A DNA stretch of 21,059 nucleotides from JAVBMO01 sp031552355 (GCA_031552355.1 JAVBMO010000005.1:1-21059); one strand, 5' to 3'; shown: positions 8,367 through 15,349, counted from the first letter of the stretch. Notes: generated by a model not told the origin, from the sequence alone. Translations and numbers: made by a program.

Positions 8367-8447
8367 GATTTGGTTATTTGTAGGACTACAAACATATACA
8401 AACATTTAGAGAAAAACAAATGAATCCTTTAGACAAATAACCAAATC
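8367..8447. repeat. Perfect 15-bp inverted repeat enclosing the hydrogenase promoter
   Basis: GATTTGGTTATTTGT (8367-8381) is matched exactly by its reverse complement ACAAATAACCAAATC (8433-8447), with 51 nt between. The only well-formed promoter of the hydrogenase operon lies wholly inside that spacer. This is the layout of an invertible promoter. Alternatives are two operator half-sites, or a long-loop hairpin in transcripts that start further upstream. Confidence 0.9.
8389..8420 (-). promoter_or_regulatory. Bacteroidetes promoter of the hydrogenase operon
   Basis: On the minus strand TTTG (8420-8417), then 20 nt, then TATGTTTG (8396-8389) match the Bacteroidetes -33/-7 consensus TTTG-N19-21-TAnnTTTG. 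Transcription would begin near 8382-8386 and leave a leader of about 92-96 nt before the first [2Fe-2S] gene. Both elements lie inside the inverted repeat, so inversion would turn the promoter toward sucD as antisense. Confidence 0.65.
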
Positions 8448-8538
8448 AATAAAATCAACTTTTGAGTATTTTCATAATTTCTGTCTCTTTTGTTTTTTAC
8501 TACAAAGATACAGTAAAAATGAAATTTGTATTATTTTA

Positions 8539-9897
8539 TTAGTATTTCCAGATTTCCTCATCAGTAGGAATTGGAATTCTTGCAATAAGCGGTGCAATAC
8601 GGGTTATGTTCAACAAATGTTTGTAGGTGAAGTTCTCTGAAATAGAGTTATTTCCCCAAGTTCCACAACCCAAAGTATTGGTTACAGCCAAACCGTTTTG
8701 AATAGAACCACCGGCAGTTGTAGCACTCACAGCATTTACCACCAAACGGGAAACTGTCAAATCTGTTCCTGCCTTAATAATGTTTGCTTGGTTGTTTGAG
8801 TGGATACAAGCTGAGTGTCCACAACCTTCCATCAATAAATTGGTTTGAGCATATTCCAAAGCTTCATCAAAATATTTGTAAGGAATAGCCGCCAATACAG
8901 GACACATTTTTTCTTTACAAATAGGATCTTCTTTTCCCACGCCTTTGGCTTCTACAACAATTACGCGAGTGCCTTCAGGAACAGAAATACCTGCTTTTTG
9001 GGCAATGGTTTGAACAGATTGTCCTACAATATCTTTGTTAGTAGCGCCATTTTCGAAAATAGTGGCAATAATTTTTTCACGTTCTTCGTCATTGGCAATG
9101 TAGGCGCCACGTTCGCGGAAAGCTTGCAATACTTCATTGCGGTCTTCTTGTGGATAAATGAAACTTTGTTCACCGGAACAAATAATACCATTGTCGAACG
9201 CACGGCCTGTAATAATTTTGTCGGCAGCTAAATCGTATTCAATGTTACGGTCAAGAATTACCTGTACATTTCCTGCTCCTACTCCATAAGAAGGTTTTCC
9301 CGAAGAATAAGCCGATTTTACCATTGGCATACCGCCTGTGGCTACCACCACGTCGCAAGCGGCCATCAAAGCTTGTGTTTTTTCGATGCTTGGTTCTTCA
9401 ATAATTTGTACCATTCCGTCAGGAACTTCCATTGGTGCAATGGCTTCCAAAATCAGTTTTACTGTTTGGGCAGAACATTTTTTTGAACGGGGATGCGGAG
9501 AAATGATAATAGCATTGCGGGTTTTCAACGCAAACATGATTTTTGACATGGGAGTAACAATCGGGTTGGTGGTAGGAGTAATTCCGGCTACCACGCCAAT
9601 GGGTTTTGCGACTTCCATCAAACCGGTTTGGTCATTGATATTCAAAATTCCCATTGATTTTTTGTTTTTCAGGTCATGCCAAATGGCTTTGGCTTTGTTT
9701 CTGTTTTTTGCAACCTTATGTTCGTAAACACCCATTTGAGTTTCCTCAACAGCCATGCGCGCCAATTCTTCTGCATTGTCGTAAACAACGCGGCCTGCCA
9801 AGCGAATCACTGTATCTACGTCTTCTTGGTCAAAATGTTTTTCATAGAAAGCTTGCGCTTTGCGAGCTTTTTCTACCATTTCTTGAATTTCTTTCAT
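8539..9897 (-). CDS. sucD: CoA-acylating succinate semialdehyde dehydrogenase
   Basis: This enzyme reduces succinyl-CoA to succinate semialdehyde with NAD(P)H, the entry to the 4-hydroxybutyrate branch. The 452 residues match the length of the Clostridium kluyveri and Porphyromonas SucD enzymes. The acyl-CoA-reductase type aldehyde dehydrogenase fold is shown by VAGITPTTNPIVTPMSK (about 104-120), ISPHPRSKKCS, VATGGMPMVKSAYSSGKP and the catalytic Cys240 in DNGIICSGEQS. C-terminal TAGGSIQNGLAVTNTLGCG is also typical. Related EutE and AdhE enzymes act on acetaldehyde, but the neighbouring 4hbD, abfT and abfD make succinate semialdehyde the likely product. It lies 94 nt after 4hbD with no clear promoter between, so it is probably the last gene of the abf operon. 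Confidence 0.9.
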   Translation of the reverse strand: MKEIQEMVEKARKAQAFYEKHFDQEDVDTVIRLAGRVVYDNAEELARMAVEETQMGVYEHKVAKNRNKAKAIWHDLKNKKSMGILNINDQTGLMEVAKPIGVVAGITPTTNPIVTPMSKIMFALKTRNAIIISPHPRSKKCSAQTVKLILEAIAPMEVPDGMVQIIEEPSIEKTQALMAACDVVVATGGMPMVKSAYSSGKPSYGVGAGNVQVILDRNIEYDLAADKIITGRAFDNGIICSGEQSFIYPQEDRNEVLQAFRERGAYIANDEEREKIIATIFENGATNKDIVGQSVQTIAQKAGISVPEGTRVIVVEAKGVGKEDPICKEKMCPVLAAIPYKYFDEALEYAQTNLLMEGCGHSACIHSNNQANIIKAGTDLTVSRLVVNAVSATTAGGSIQNGLAVTNTLGCGTWGNNSISENFTYKHLLNITRIAPLIARIPIPTDEEIWKY

Positions 9898-9991
9898 TGT
9901 CCTGTATCTATTTTTCTTTTTACTACTTTAATTTCGGGCAAAGCCCATTGTTTGGTTTTTTGCCGCCACGCAAAAGCCTGACGGAATATTT

Positions 9992-11107
9992 TTAATATAA
10001 TGCTTGAAAAATACCTTTAATTTCTTCGCGAGAAAACGGCACATAATTGTTGTTGAGCAAACGTTGTTGTGTTTCAATAACATTTACGGTAAAGCCTTCT
10101 ATTTCTTCTTCTTTCATGCCATAGGTGTGCAATTCTTTTTTCGAAATCAAATTTCCTAAAAGTTTTTCCAACTCATCGTACACCTTGCTTTCATCTGTTT
10201 TCAAAATTGCAGCATACAAAGCATTCACTTCACGAATAATACCGTTGGGATTTTTTTGATTGTACAATTTAAAAACTTCTGTAAAAAATTGGTAATTGGC
10301 TTCGCCATGCGGAACATGGTAATTTCCACCCAAAGGATAAGAAAGCGCATGCACGGCGCCTACGCCTGTATTTCCAAAAGCGATTCCGGCATAGTTGCTG
10401 GCAATCAAAATGTCTTCCAAACGTTCGAAACGATAATCTTGTCCTTTTTCCACAATTTTTGAAAAAATATCCATGATAGTCAAAATGGCATCTTTGCAAA
10501 ACAACTGAGTGTAGGGGTTAGATTTTGGTGAAACATACGATTCCGTGGCGTGAATCAACGCATCGATAGCGCTGTAAAGATAGAATTGAAAAGGTAAGCC
10601 TTTTAACAATTCGGGAATCAACACGGCATCGTCAGCCAAAAGTGTATCGTCGCCCAAGCCCATCTTAGTTTTCTTTGATTTTATTTCTGCAATGGAAAGA
10701 TTGGTTACCTCGCTGCCTGTACCACAAGTCGTTGGAACAATAATCAATTGTTTTTCTTTTACCAGTGGAATTTTGCGTTCAAAGGCATCTGTTACATTTT
10801 TCAAATCCTTCAACACAAATAATTTGGCTATGTCTATTACAGTACCCCCACCAATGGCTACTACGCGGTTGTAATCTACATTTTCTACATCTTTCAGGAT
10901 TTGGTTCATCATTTCGTCCGAAGGTTCACCAACGCCGTATTTTTCTTGCATCACGAAGTGACAAGGCAATTTCAACGATTCCATAAAAGGCTGATATAAA
11001 AAACCTTGGGTTAATACCAAGTCTTTTTCCGAAAGATTAAACTCTTTTGCAAAATCAGCAAAAAGGTCGAATTTACTTACTTTGGTTTTTAATTTGAATA
11101 GTTGCAT
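9992..11107 (-). CDS. 4hbD: NAD-dependent 4-hydroxybutyrate dehydrogenase
   Basis: An iron-type alcohol dehydrogenase that interconverts succinate semialdehyde and 4-hydroxybutyrate. I choose the ATG at 11107, giving 371 residues, the known length of the clostridial and Porphyromonas enzymes. An upstream in-frame ATG at 11167 would add 20 residues lying inside abfT. NAD binding is shown by VVAIGGGTVIDIAK (about 82-95) and PTTCGTGSEVT. The metal ligands are Asp182 and His186 in SAIDALIHATESY, His253 in AVHALSYPLGG, and His267 in YHVPHGEAN. The abfT stop is one base upstream of this start, so translation is coupled. The specific substrate follows from the neighbours; the fold alone would only say iron-containing alcohol dehydrogenase. 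Confidence 0.92.
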   Translation of the reverse strand: MQLFKLKTKVSKFDLFADFAKEFNLSEKDLVLTQGFLYQPFMESLKLPCHFVMQEKYGVGEPSDEMMNQILKDVENVDYNRVVAIGGGTVIDIAKLFVLKDLKNVTDAFERKIPLVKEKQLIIVPTTCGTGSEVTNLSIAEIKSKKTKMGLGDDTLLADDAVLIPELLKGLPFQFYLYSAIDALIHATESYVSPKSNPYTQLFCKDAILTIMDIFSKIVEKGQDYRFERLEDILIASNYAGIAFGNTGVGAVHALSYPLGGNYHVPHGEANYQFFTEVFKLYNQKNPNGIIREVNALYAAILKTDESKVYDELEKLLGNLISKKELHTYGMKEEEIEGFTVNVIETQQRLLNNNYVPFSREEIKGIFQALY

Positions 11108-11108
11108 A

Positions 11109-12401
11109 TTAATTAAATCTTTTATTAAATTCTTGTTGTAACGATTCTCTGAAATCAGGGTGGGCAATTTTTATAAGGCTTTCGGCACGTTGTCTCAAAG
11201 TTCTTCCTTTCAATTTTGCGATACCGTATTCGGTTACCACATAATCAACATCGTTGCGTGAAGTGGTAATAGCCGCACCTTCTGCCAAAAACGGCACAAT
11301 GCGCGACATTTTTCCTTTGGCAGCAGTTGAAGGCATAGCCATAATGGATTTTCCACCTTTCGACATGGAAGCGCCACGCACATAGTCCACCTGTCCACCG
11401 GTACCACTAAACTGTTTCAATCCAATACTTTCAGAAGCAACCTGCCCCATCAAATCCACTTCAATACAAGAATTGATGGAAATCATTTTATCGTTTTGAG
11501 CAATGACCGAAGGATCGTTGATATAATCTACCGGATGAAGCTCCACATTGGGGTTGTTGTTTACAAAATCATACAAACGGCGGCTTCCCATCAAGAAAGT
11601 GGCCATCAGCTTTCCGTTGTGCAGGGTTTTCTTTTTCCCGTTTATAACGCCCGTTTCCACAAGGTCAATTACGCCATCGGAAAACATTTCGGTATGGATT
11701 CCCAAATCTTCTTTATCTTTTAGGAAAAGTAAAACCGCATCGGGAATGGCGCCAATACCCAATTGAAGCGTAGAACCGTCTTCAATTAGAGAAGCACAAT
11801 TTTCGCCAATTTTCTTTTCCACATCGGCAATTTGCGGCAAAGCAATTTCGGGTAGCGGATTTGCACAAGGAACAATATAATCGAATTTCGACAAGTGCAT
11901 CTTATTATTGCCTCCCACATAAGGCATGTATTCATTCATTTCGGCAATAACAATAGATGCTTTTTCCGCAGCCGGCTTGGTATAGTCGCAAGCGACACCG
12001 AAGCTGCAATAGCCTTCGGCATCTGGAGCAGAAACCTGCACCACAGCCACATCTACAGGAAAAATTTCGCCGAGCAATGATGGTACATCTTTGAAAAAAC
12101 ATGGCAAAAAGTCGGCTTTATTGTCAGCAATTGCCTGACGAGAATTTCCTCCCACAAAATTGGTAATATGATGAAAATGTTCCGACATGCAAGAATCGAG
12201 GTAAAAACCATCCCCGATTGAAAGCATGTGGTAAATGTGCACCCCACGGAATTTTTCTTTTTGGTTTACCAATTCCATCGGAATTTCCTGTGGAATTCCG
12301 GCTGCATGAGAAAAAACCACATAATCGCCGTTTTTAATGGCTTTAATGGCTTCCGAAGCCGTGGTAATCTTATCTTTATATTGTTCTCTCCAGTTCTTCA
12401 T
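11109..12401 (-). CDS. abfT: 4-hydroxybutyrate CoA-transferase
   Basis: This transferase moves CoA from acetyl-CoA or butyryl-CoA to 4-hydroxybutyrate, activating it for dehydration and allowing butyrate release. It has 430 residues, similar to Clostridium aminobutyricum AbfT and C. kluyveri Cat2. The catalytic glutamate is Glu238 in IHTEMFSDG, the same number as in the clostridial enzyme. The glycine-rich CoA-binding stretches LQLGIGAIPDAV (213-224) and KQFSGTGGQVDYVRGA are conserved. It follows the small NifU-like gene by 14 nt and is coupled to 4hbD by a one-base gap. Other members of the family use acetate or propionate, so the substrate call rests on the operon context. Confidence 0.92.
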   Translation of the reverse strand: MKNWREQYKDKITTASEAIKAIKNGDYVVFSHAAGIPQEIPMELVNQKEKFRGVHIYHMLSIGDGFYLDSCMSEHFHHITNFVGGNSRQAIADNKADFLPCFFKDVPSLLGEIFPVDVAVVQVSAPDAEGYCSFGVACDYTKPAAEKASIVIAEMNEYMPYVGGNNKMHLSKFDYIVPCANPLPEIALPQIADVEKKIGENCASLIEDGSTLQLGIGAIPDAVLLFLKDKEDLGIHTEMFSDGVIDLVETGVINGKKKTLHNGKLMATFLMGSRRLYDFVNNNPNVELHPVDYINDPSVIAQNDKMISINSCIEVDLMGQVASESIGLKQFSGTGGQVDYVRGASMSKGGKSIMAMPSTAAKGKMSRIVPFLAEGAAITTSRNDVDYVVTEYGIAKLKGRTLRQRAESLIKIAHPDFRESLQQEFNKRFN

Positions 12402-12415
12402 TCTCTTTCTCTCTC

Positions 12416-12712
12416 TTATTTTTTTGAGCCATTCAAAATTTGTTTTGCAAAATTGAGCAATTCTTCGTTGGTTTCGTTTGTCAAAAACACTTCTTTCAGT
12501 TCTTCGCCTAATTCTTCTCGCAAGATTTTATCCACAGTTTCTTCTATGGTAATTTGGGCCGAAGGACATGTTTTGCAAGAACCTTCAAACACCACCCAAA
12601 CATTTCCGGCTTCAATTTTTTTAATTTTGATGTCGCCGCCATGCTGCCGAAGCAACGGGCTAACCTGCTGGGTAATAATATCATTCACCTTTTGCTCAAA
12701 ATCTATTTTCAC
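12416..12712 (-). CDS. Small NifU-like (Nfu) Fe-S scaffold protein in the abf operon
   Basis: A 98-residue NifU C-terminal-domain protein. The signature GGDIKIKKIEAGNVWVVF and the CxxC site Cys46/Cys49 in GSCKTCPSAQ are intact. The frame has no Met between 12838, inside abfD, and the domain, so I place the start at the GTG at 12712-12710, 46 nt after abfD; ATT codons just upstream cannot be ruled out. Such proteins carry or assemble Fe-S clusters. Its position between abfD, whose product needs an oxygen-sensitive [4Fe-4S] cluster, and abfT suggests dedicated maturation or repair of the dehydratase; that role is inference. A second Nfu-type gene occurs at 17489-17737 beside mrp. Confidence 0.85.
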   Translation of the reverse strand: MKIDFEQKVNDIITQQVSPLLRQHGGDIKIKKIEAGNVWVVFEGSCKTCPSAQITIEETVDKILREELGEELKEVFLTNETNEELLNFAKQILNGSKK

Positions 12713-12758
12713 AATTATCTTTTTATTTTGAGATTTTCCCTTGGGGGTTAGTGGCCTT

Positions 12759-14219
12759 TTATTTGTTTTTGCTATCGTCAACTTTCGCAATTGCTTTCGC
12801 CAATTTTTTCTTGCTTTCCAAATCGCCTTGACGGGCAATCATAACACGTTGCGCTTGCGGAGAACCTGCACCATGCATAGATTCCGTACGGTAACCCACG
12901 GCAGCAGTTCCCAATGTGATGTTTTCAATTAAACGCAAAACACGCATACGATTTTCAGTAGAAATGCCTACAGCGCCTTTGAAATATTTTTCTACATAAT
13001 GTCCGATTTCCTTGCTGCGCAAATCTTGTTCGGCAGGCATGGTAACCATTAAACCACCGGCGATGTCTTCTGCCAAACGAGCAATTTCGTAAGGCATACG
13101 AGTGATATTTTGCTTACAAACATTTGCCAACAAAAGATTGATTTGATAGTTTCCGGCAGGCATTTTTTCGCCTTCGGCAGAACATGCAATACCGCAAGCA
13201 TACAAGGTTTCGTTCAAGTGCATCATTTCAATCAATTTGTCTTTGATATGATTGGCTTTAGGAACACCATTGTAATCGGCAGCCAAAGCAGCAGCGCCAA
13301 TCAAAACGTCGCCCACACCCACTTTACAACCACCATATGATTGACGGTGGTATCCGGCAAAACGTTCTACCATCATGCCGGCAAAATCGTATTCCTGACA
13401 CATGAAAACCCTGTCATTCGGAATAAACACATCATTGAAAATAACCAAGGCTTCGTGTCCGCCAAATTCTGCATTACCCAAATCCAAATCAGCGCCAGCT
13501 TCCATTTTTCGAGTGTCGCAAGATTGTCTTCCATAAATCATCACCACGCCTTCGGCATCAGACGGAATAGCAAAAGAAACTGCATAGTCTTTGTCCTCTT
13601 CTTTTAGCGCTATTGTGGGCATAATCAAATGTTCATGTGAATTCACAGCGCCTGTTTGGTGAGCTTTTGCGCCACGCACCACGATTCCGTCTTTGCGAAC
13701 TTCGGTAATACGCAAGTACAAATCCGGATCTTCTTGTTTAGAAGGCGATAATGAGCGGTCTCCTTTGGGGTCGGTCATAGCACCATCGACAGTAAGGTCG
13801 TTTTCTTGTACAAATTTCATATATTCGGTGAAACGTTTGTGGTATTCCGTTCCCAATTTTTTGTCCATTTCAAAAGTGGTAGAAAAAATGGCATTGAAAG
13901 CGTCCATTCCCACACAACGTTGGAAACAAGCGGCAGTTTTTTGCCCCATCAAACGTTGCATTTTCACTTTTTTCACCAAGTCTTCGGTGCTTTGGTGAAG
14001 GTGACAAAAACGGTTAACGGTTTTTCCTGTTAAATTAGAGGTGGCAGTCATCAAATCTTTATACTCCTCTTTTTGAGCCATTTCGTATGTCATGGCCACA
14101 GAATTCATTGATGGGCGAATCATAGGGTGATCTACGGGATTTTTGATTTGTTCTCCCATAAAATAAACCTTCAAATTCATTTTACGAAGGCTTTCGATGT
14201 ATTGCTCTTTTGTCATCAT
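12759..14219 (-). CDS. abfD: 4-hydroxybutyryl-CoA dehydratase / vinylacetyl-CoA isomerase
   Basis: AbfD dehydrates 4-hydroxybutyryl-CoA to crotonyl-CoA by a radical mechanism using FAD and a [4Fe-4S] cluster. The 486-residue protein keeps all four cluster ligands of the Clostridium aminobutyricum enzyme, each offset by one residue: Cys98 and Cys102 in AACFQRCVGMDA, His291 in FAGYHRQSYGGC, and Cys298. Acyl-CoA-dehydrogenase-like features include HQTGAVNSHEHLIMPT and GGHEALVIFNDVFIPNDRVF. Two adjacent ATG codons (14219 and 14216) are possible starts. It is the first gene of the abfD-nfu-abfT-4hbD-sucD run. HpaB-type hydroxylases share the fold, but the ligand set makes this call firm. Confidence 0.95.
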   Translation of the reverse strand: MMTKEQYIESLRKMNLKVYFMGEQIKNPVDHPMIRPSMNSVAMTYEMAQKEEYKDLMTATSNLTGKTVNRFCHLHQSTEDLVKKVKMQRLMGQKTAACFQRCVGMDAFNAIFSTTFEMDKKLGTEYHKRFTEYMKFVQENDLTVDGAMTDPKGDRSLSPSKQEDPDLYLRITEVRKDGIVVRGAKAHQTGAVNSHEHLIMPTIALKEEDKDYAVSFAIPSDAEGVVMIYGRQSCDTRKMEAGADLDLGNAEFGGHEALVIFNDVFIPNDRVFMCQEYDFAGMMVERFAGYHRQSYGGCKVGVGDVLIGAAALAADYNGVPKANHIKDKLIEMMHLNETLYACGIACSAEGEKMPAGNYQINLLLANVCKQNITRMPYEIARLAEDIAGGLMVTMPAEQDLRSKEIGHYVEKYFKGAVGISTENRMRVLRLIENITLGTAAVGYRTESMHGAGSPQAQRVMIARQGDLESKKKLAKAIAKVDDSKNK

Positions 14220-14540
14220 AACTATAAATATTTAATGTTTGTAAATGCGTTGCTATGCATGGAAAAACGCCATGCGAAGTTTATTATTAAAATTTAAAAA
14301 TTGCTATAGTATTTGTGAATAGGTTTGAATCAGAATACCCATTTCTCTCACATATTTTATGATATGTATTCACAAAAGAATTTCTGTTATTTTGAAAATG
14401 GTTCCAAAATATAGAACAAATCCTTCTGATTTGTTTTTGTGTTTTATGAAGGAATTTTATTGACTTTTTAATCATTTCAAAGCCCTCCTGATTTTATTTT
14501 TGTCCTTAGAAATATTTTTTTGTGTCTTCCAATTCTTTTG

Positions 14541-14548
14541 CAAAATTA
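14541..14548 (-). promoter_or_regulatory. abfD: Weak candidate -7 box for the abf operon
   Basis: The minus-strand TAATTTTG fits the Bacteroidetes -7 consensus TAnnTTTG, but no TTG lies 19-21 nt upstream. If used, abfD would have a leader of about 315 nt. A second -7-like box (TATTTTTG, 14714-14707) abuts the hip operator and also lacks a -33 element. Confidence 0.25.
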
Positions 14549-14713
14549 GACAATAAATTTGCCGAAAAATTCTAAAATTATGGAATAAAAAATAAAATAA
14601 ATAAACAGTCGTCAAAAAACTATTTAATGCATTTATTTTCAATAAATTGAAAAGCAAAAAACAAAAGATAAATTCCTATTCATTTGCAAAGCTTCCAGTA
14701 AATCTACAAAAAT

Positions 14714-14739
14714 AAAAATCACAATATACTGTGATTTTT
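14714..14739. promoter_or_regulatory. hip operator O1, perfect palindrome
   Basis: AAAAATCACA (14714-14723) and TGTGATTTTT (14730-14739) form 10-bp perfect arms around a 6-nt spacer. It lies upstream of the hipB promoter and is very likely a HipB binding site, since a second, similar palindrome with the same spacer lies next to the start codon. Confidence 0.7.
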
Positions 14740-14773
14740 ACAGTTTTTTATTTCAATTTCAAGAAAAATTTTC

Positions 14774-14781
14774 TACTTTTG
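14774..14781 (+). promoter_or_regulatory. hipB: hipB promoter -7 box
   Basis: TACTTTTG matches TAnnTTTG and lies 27 nt before the chosen hipB ATG, between operators O1 and O2. A TTTC replaces the ideal -33 TTTG near 14751-14760. A repressor on O2 would cover the start of transcription. This also argues against the upstream ATG at 14731. Confidence 0.55.
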
Positions 14782-14786
14782 CAAAA

Positions 14787-14808
14787 AAATCACAATATAT
14801 TGGGATTT
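14787..14808. promoter_or_regulatory. hip operator O2, imperfect palindrome
   Basis: AAATCACA (14787-14794), a 6-nt ATATAT spacer and TGGGATTT (14801-14808) repeat the design of O1 with one mismatched pair. It ends directly at the hipB start codon, an expected place for autoregulation. Confidence 0.65.
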
Positions 14809-15093
14809 ATGAAAAAAATAGGCGAAGTCATTAAAGACAGGCGAAAAACACTTTCAATTACCCAACGGGAGCTGGCAAATCTTGCCGGAGTAGGAATTAA
14901 TACCCTAACAAAAATCGAGAGAGGTGAAGCCAACCCATCCTTAGAAGTACTCCAACGGATTTTGGATACTTTGGGGCTTGAAATGGAAATAAAAGTAAAG
15001 ACTAATAATATAAAGAAACCGGGCTATGAGAAGGGCAGCCATATACTTGCGAGGGATATACGCGGGCGAGCTAACAGAATGTTCAATAAATAA
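14809..15093 (+). CDS. hipB: HipB-like helix-turn-helix antitoxin/repressor
   Basis: A 94-residue Cro/C1-type DNA-binding protein with the XRE helix-turn-helix at about residues 16-45 (ITQRELANLAGVGINTLTKI followed by ERGEANPS). The ending VLQRILDTLGLEMEIKVK is typical of HipB. I choose the ATG at 14809; an earlier in-frame ATG at 14731 lies inside operator O1 and upstream of the -7 box, so it is rejected. HipB proteins repress their own operon and bind the kinase. The last 68 nt overlap the HipS-like gene in another frame. In tripartite HipBST loci HipB is the DNA-binding and augmenting component, while HipS is the main antitoxin. Confidence 0.88.
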   Translation: MKKIGEVIKDRRKTLSITQRELANLAGVGINTLTKIERGEANPSLEVLQRILDTLGLEMEIKVKTNNIKKPGYEKGSHILARDIRGRANRMFNK

Positions 15094-15349
15094 GTACATT
15101 TTTCGCTACGACGATAATTTTTACTACGACACCACAAAACAGGATATTAGCCTGACTTTGAGCAAAAAACAACAGGAATATAAATCCTCTGCGTTATTCC
15201 CGTTTTTTGCTAATTTGTTGTCCGAAGGAAATTACAGAACAACCCAGGCCAAATTGCTCGGAATAAAGGAAAATGATGATTTCGGGCTTTTGCTGGCTAC
15301 AGCACAATATGACATTTTTGGTGCCATAACCGTTAAACCGATTGTATAA
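15026..15349 (+). CDS. hipS: HipS-like protein (HipA N-terminal subdomain as a separate gene)
   Basis: A 107-residue protein corresponding to the N-terminal subdomain 1 of HipA kinases. Evidence is AAIYLRGIYAGEL at the start, the FRYDDNFYY strand, ISLTLSKKQQEY, LFPFFANLLSEGN and ending DDFGLLLATAQYDIFGAI. In bipartite HipA these residues precede the kinase core in one chain; here they form their own gene, as in the three-gene HipBST systems where HipS neutralises HipT. The ATG at 15026 is kept because the alignable domain begins there, although this makes a 68-nt overlap with hipB. Its stop overlaps the next start by one base (TAATG), so hipS and hipT are translationally coupled. Confidence 0.82.
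   Translation: MRRAAIYLRGIYAGELTECSINKYIFRYDDNFYYDTTKQDISLTLSKKQQEYKSSALFPFFANLLSEGNYRTTQAKLLGIKENDDFGLLLATAQYDIFGAITVKPIV

Larger units (their letters stand above)
8342..8463. repeat. 13-bp direct repeats flanking the inverted-repeat promoter
   Basis: AAAATCAACTTTT occurs at 8342-8354 and again at 8451-8463 in the same orientation, bracketing the inverted-repeat segment. The copy distances are uneven (12 nt on the left, 3 nt on the right), so this is not a clean target-site duplication. It could be a pair of regulator or recombinase accessory sites. Confidence 0.7.
8291..8538. other. Intergenic region between sucD and hydrogenase operon
   Basis: These 248 nt hold no gene. They contain a 13-bp direct repeat, a perfect 15-bp inverted repeat, and a consensus promoter between the inverted arms, each listed separately. 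A second -7-like box (minus-strand TATCTTTG, 8510-8503) lies upstream of the repeat but has no -33 TTG at the right distance. No strong terminator for sucD is seen. Confidence 0.7.
14220..14808. other. AT-rich divergent intergenic region, abfD to hipB
   Basis: These 589 nt separate the divergent abf and hip genes. A 6-bp hairpin (GCATGG/CCATGC, 14257-14275) lies in the abfD leader. Two short minus-strand frames (14287-14475, 14472-14657) resemble no family and look like chance. The hip operators and promoter occupy the right 100 nt. The remainder is very AT-rich, with no repeat or RNA that I can identify. Confidence 0.6.

Noticed and set aside
8342..8463. Reading the repeats before hydS as an insertion sequence or MITE
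   Set aside because: No transposase is present, the inverted arms are not at the edges defined by the direct repeats, and a promoter sits in the middle.
9936..9946. GGGC-AAA-GCCC hairpin between 4hbD and sucD
   Set aside because: A 4-bp stem with no T-run is too weak to call a terminator; sucD probably stays in the operon.
11108..11167. 20-residue N-terminal extension of 4hbD
   Set aside because: It overlaps abfT and makes the protein longer than the 371 residues typical of the family.
12713..12838. 42-residue N-terminal extension of the abf-operon Nfu
   Set aside because: The extension lies partly inside abfD, is Lys/Arg-rich and shares nothing with the Nfu family; a GTG start fits better.
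14287..14475. 62-codon minus-strand frame upstream of abfD
   Set aside because: It is rich in Asn, Phe and Ile from AT-rich DNA, lacks a ribosome site and matches no family.
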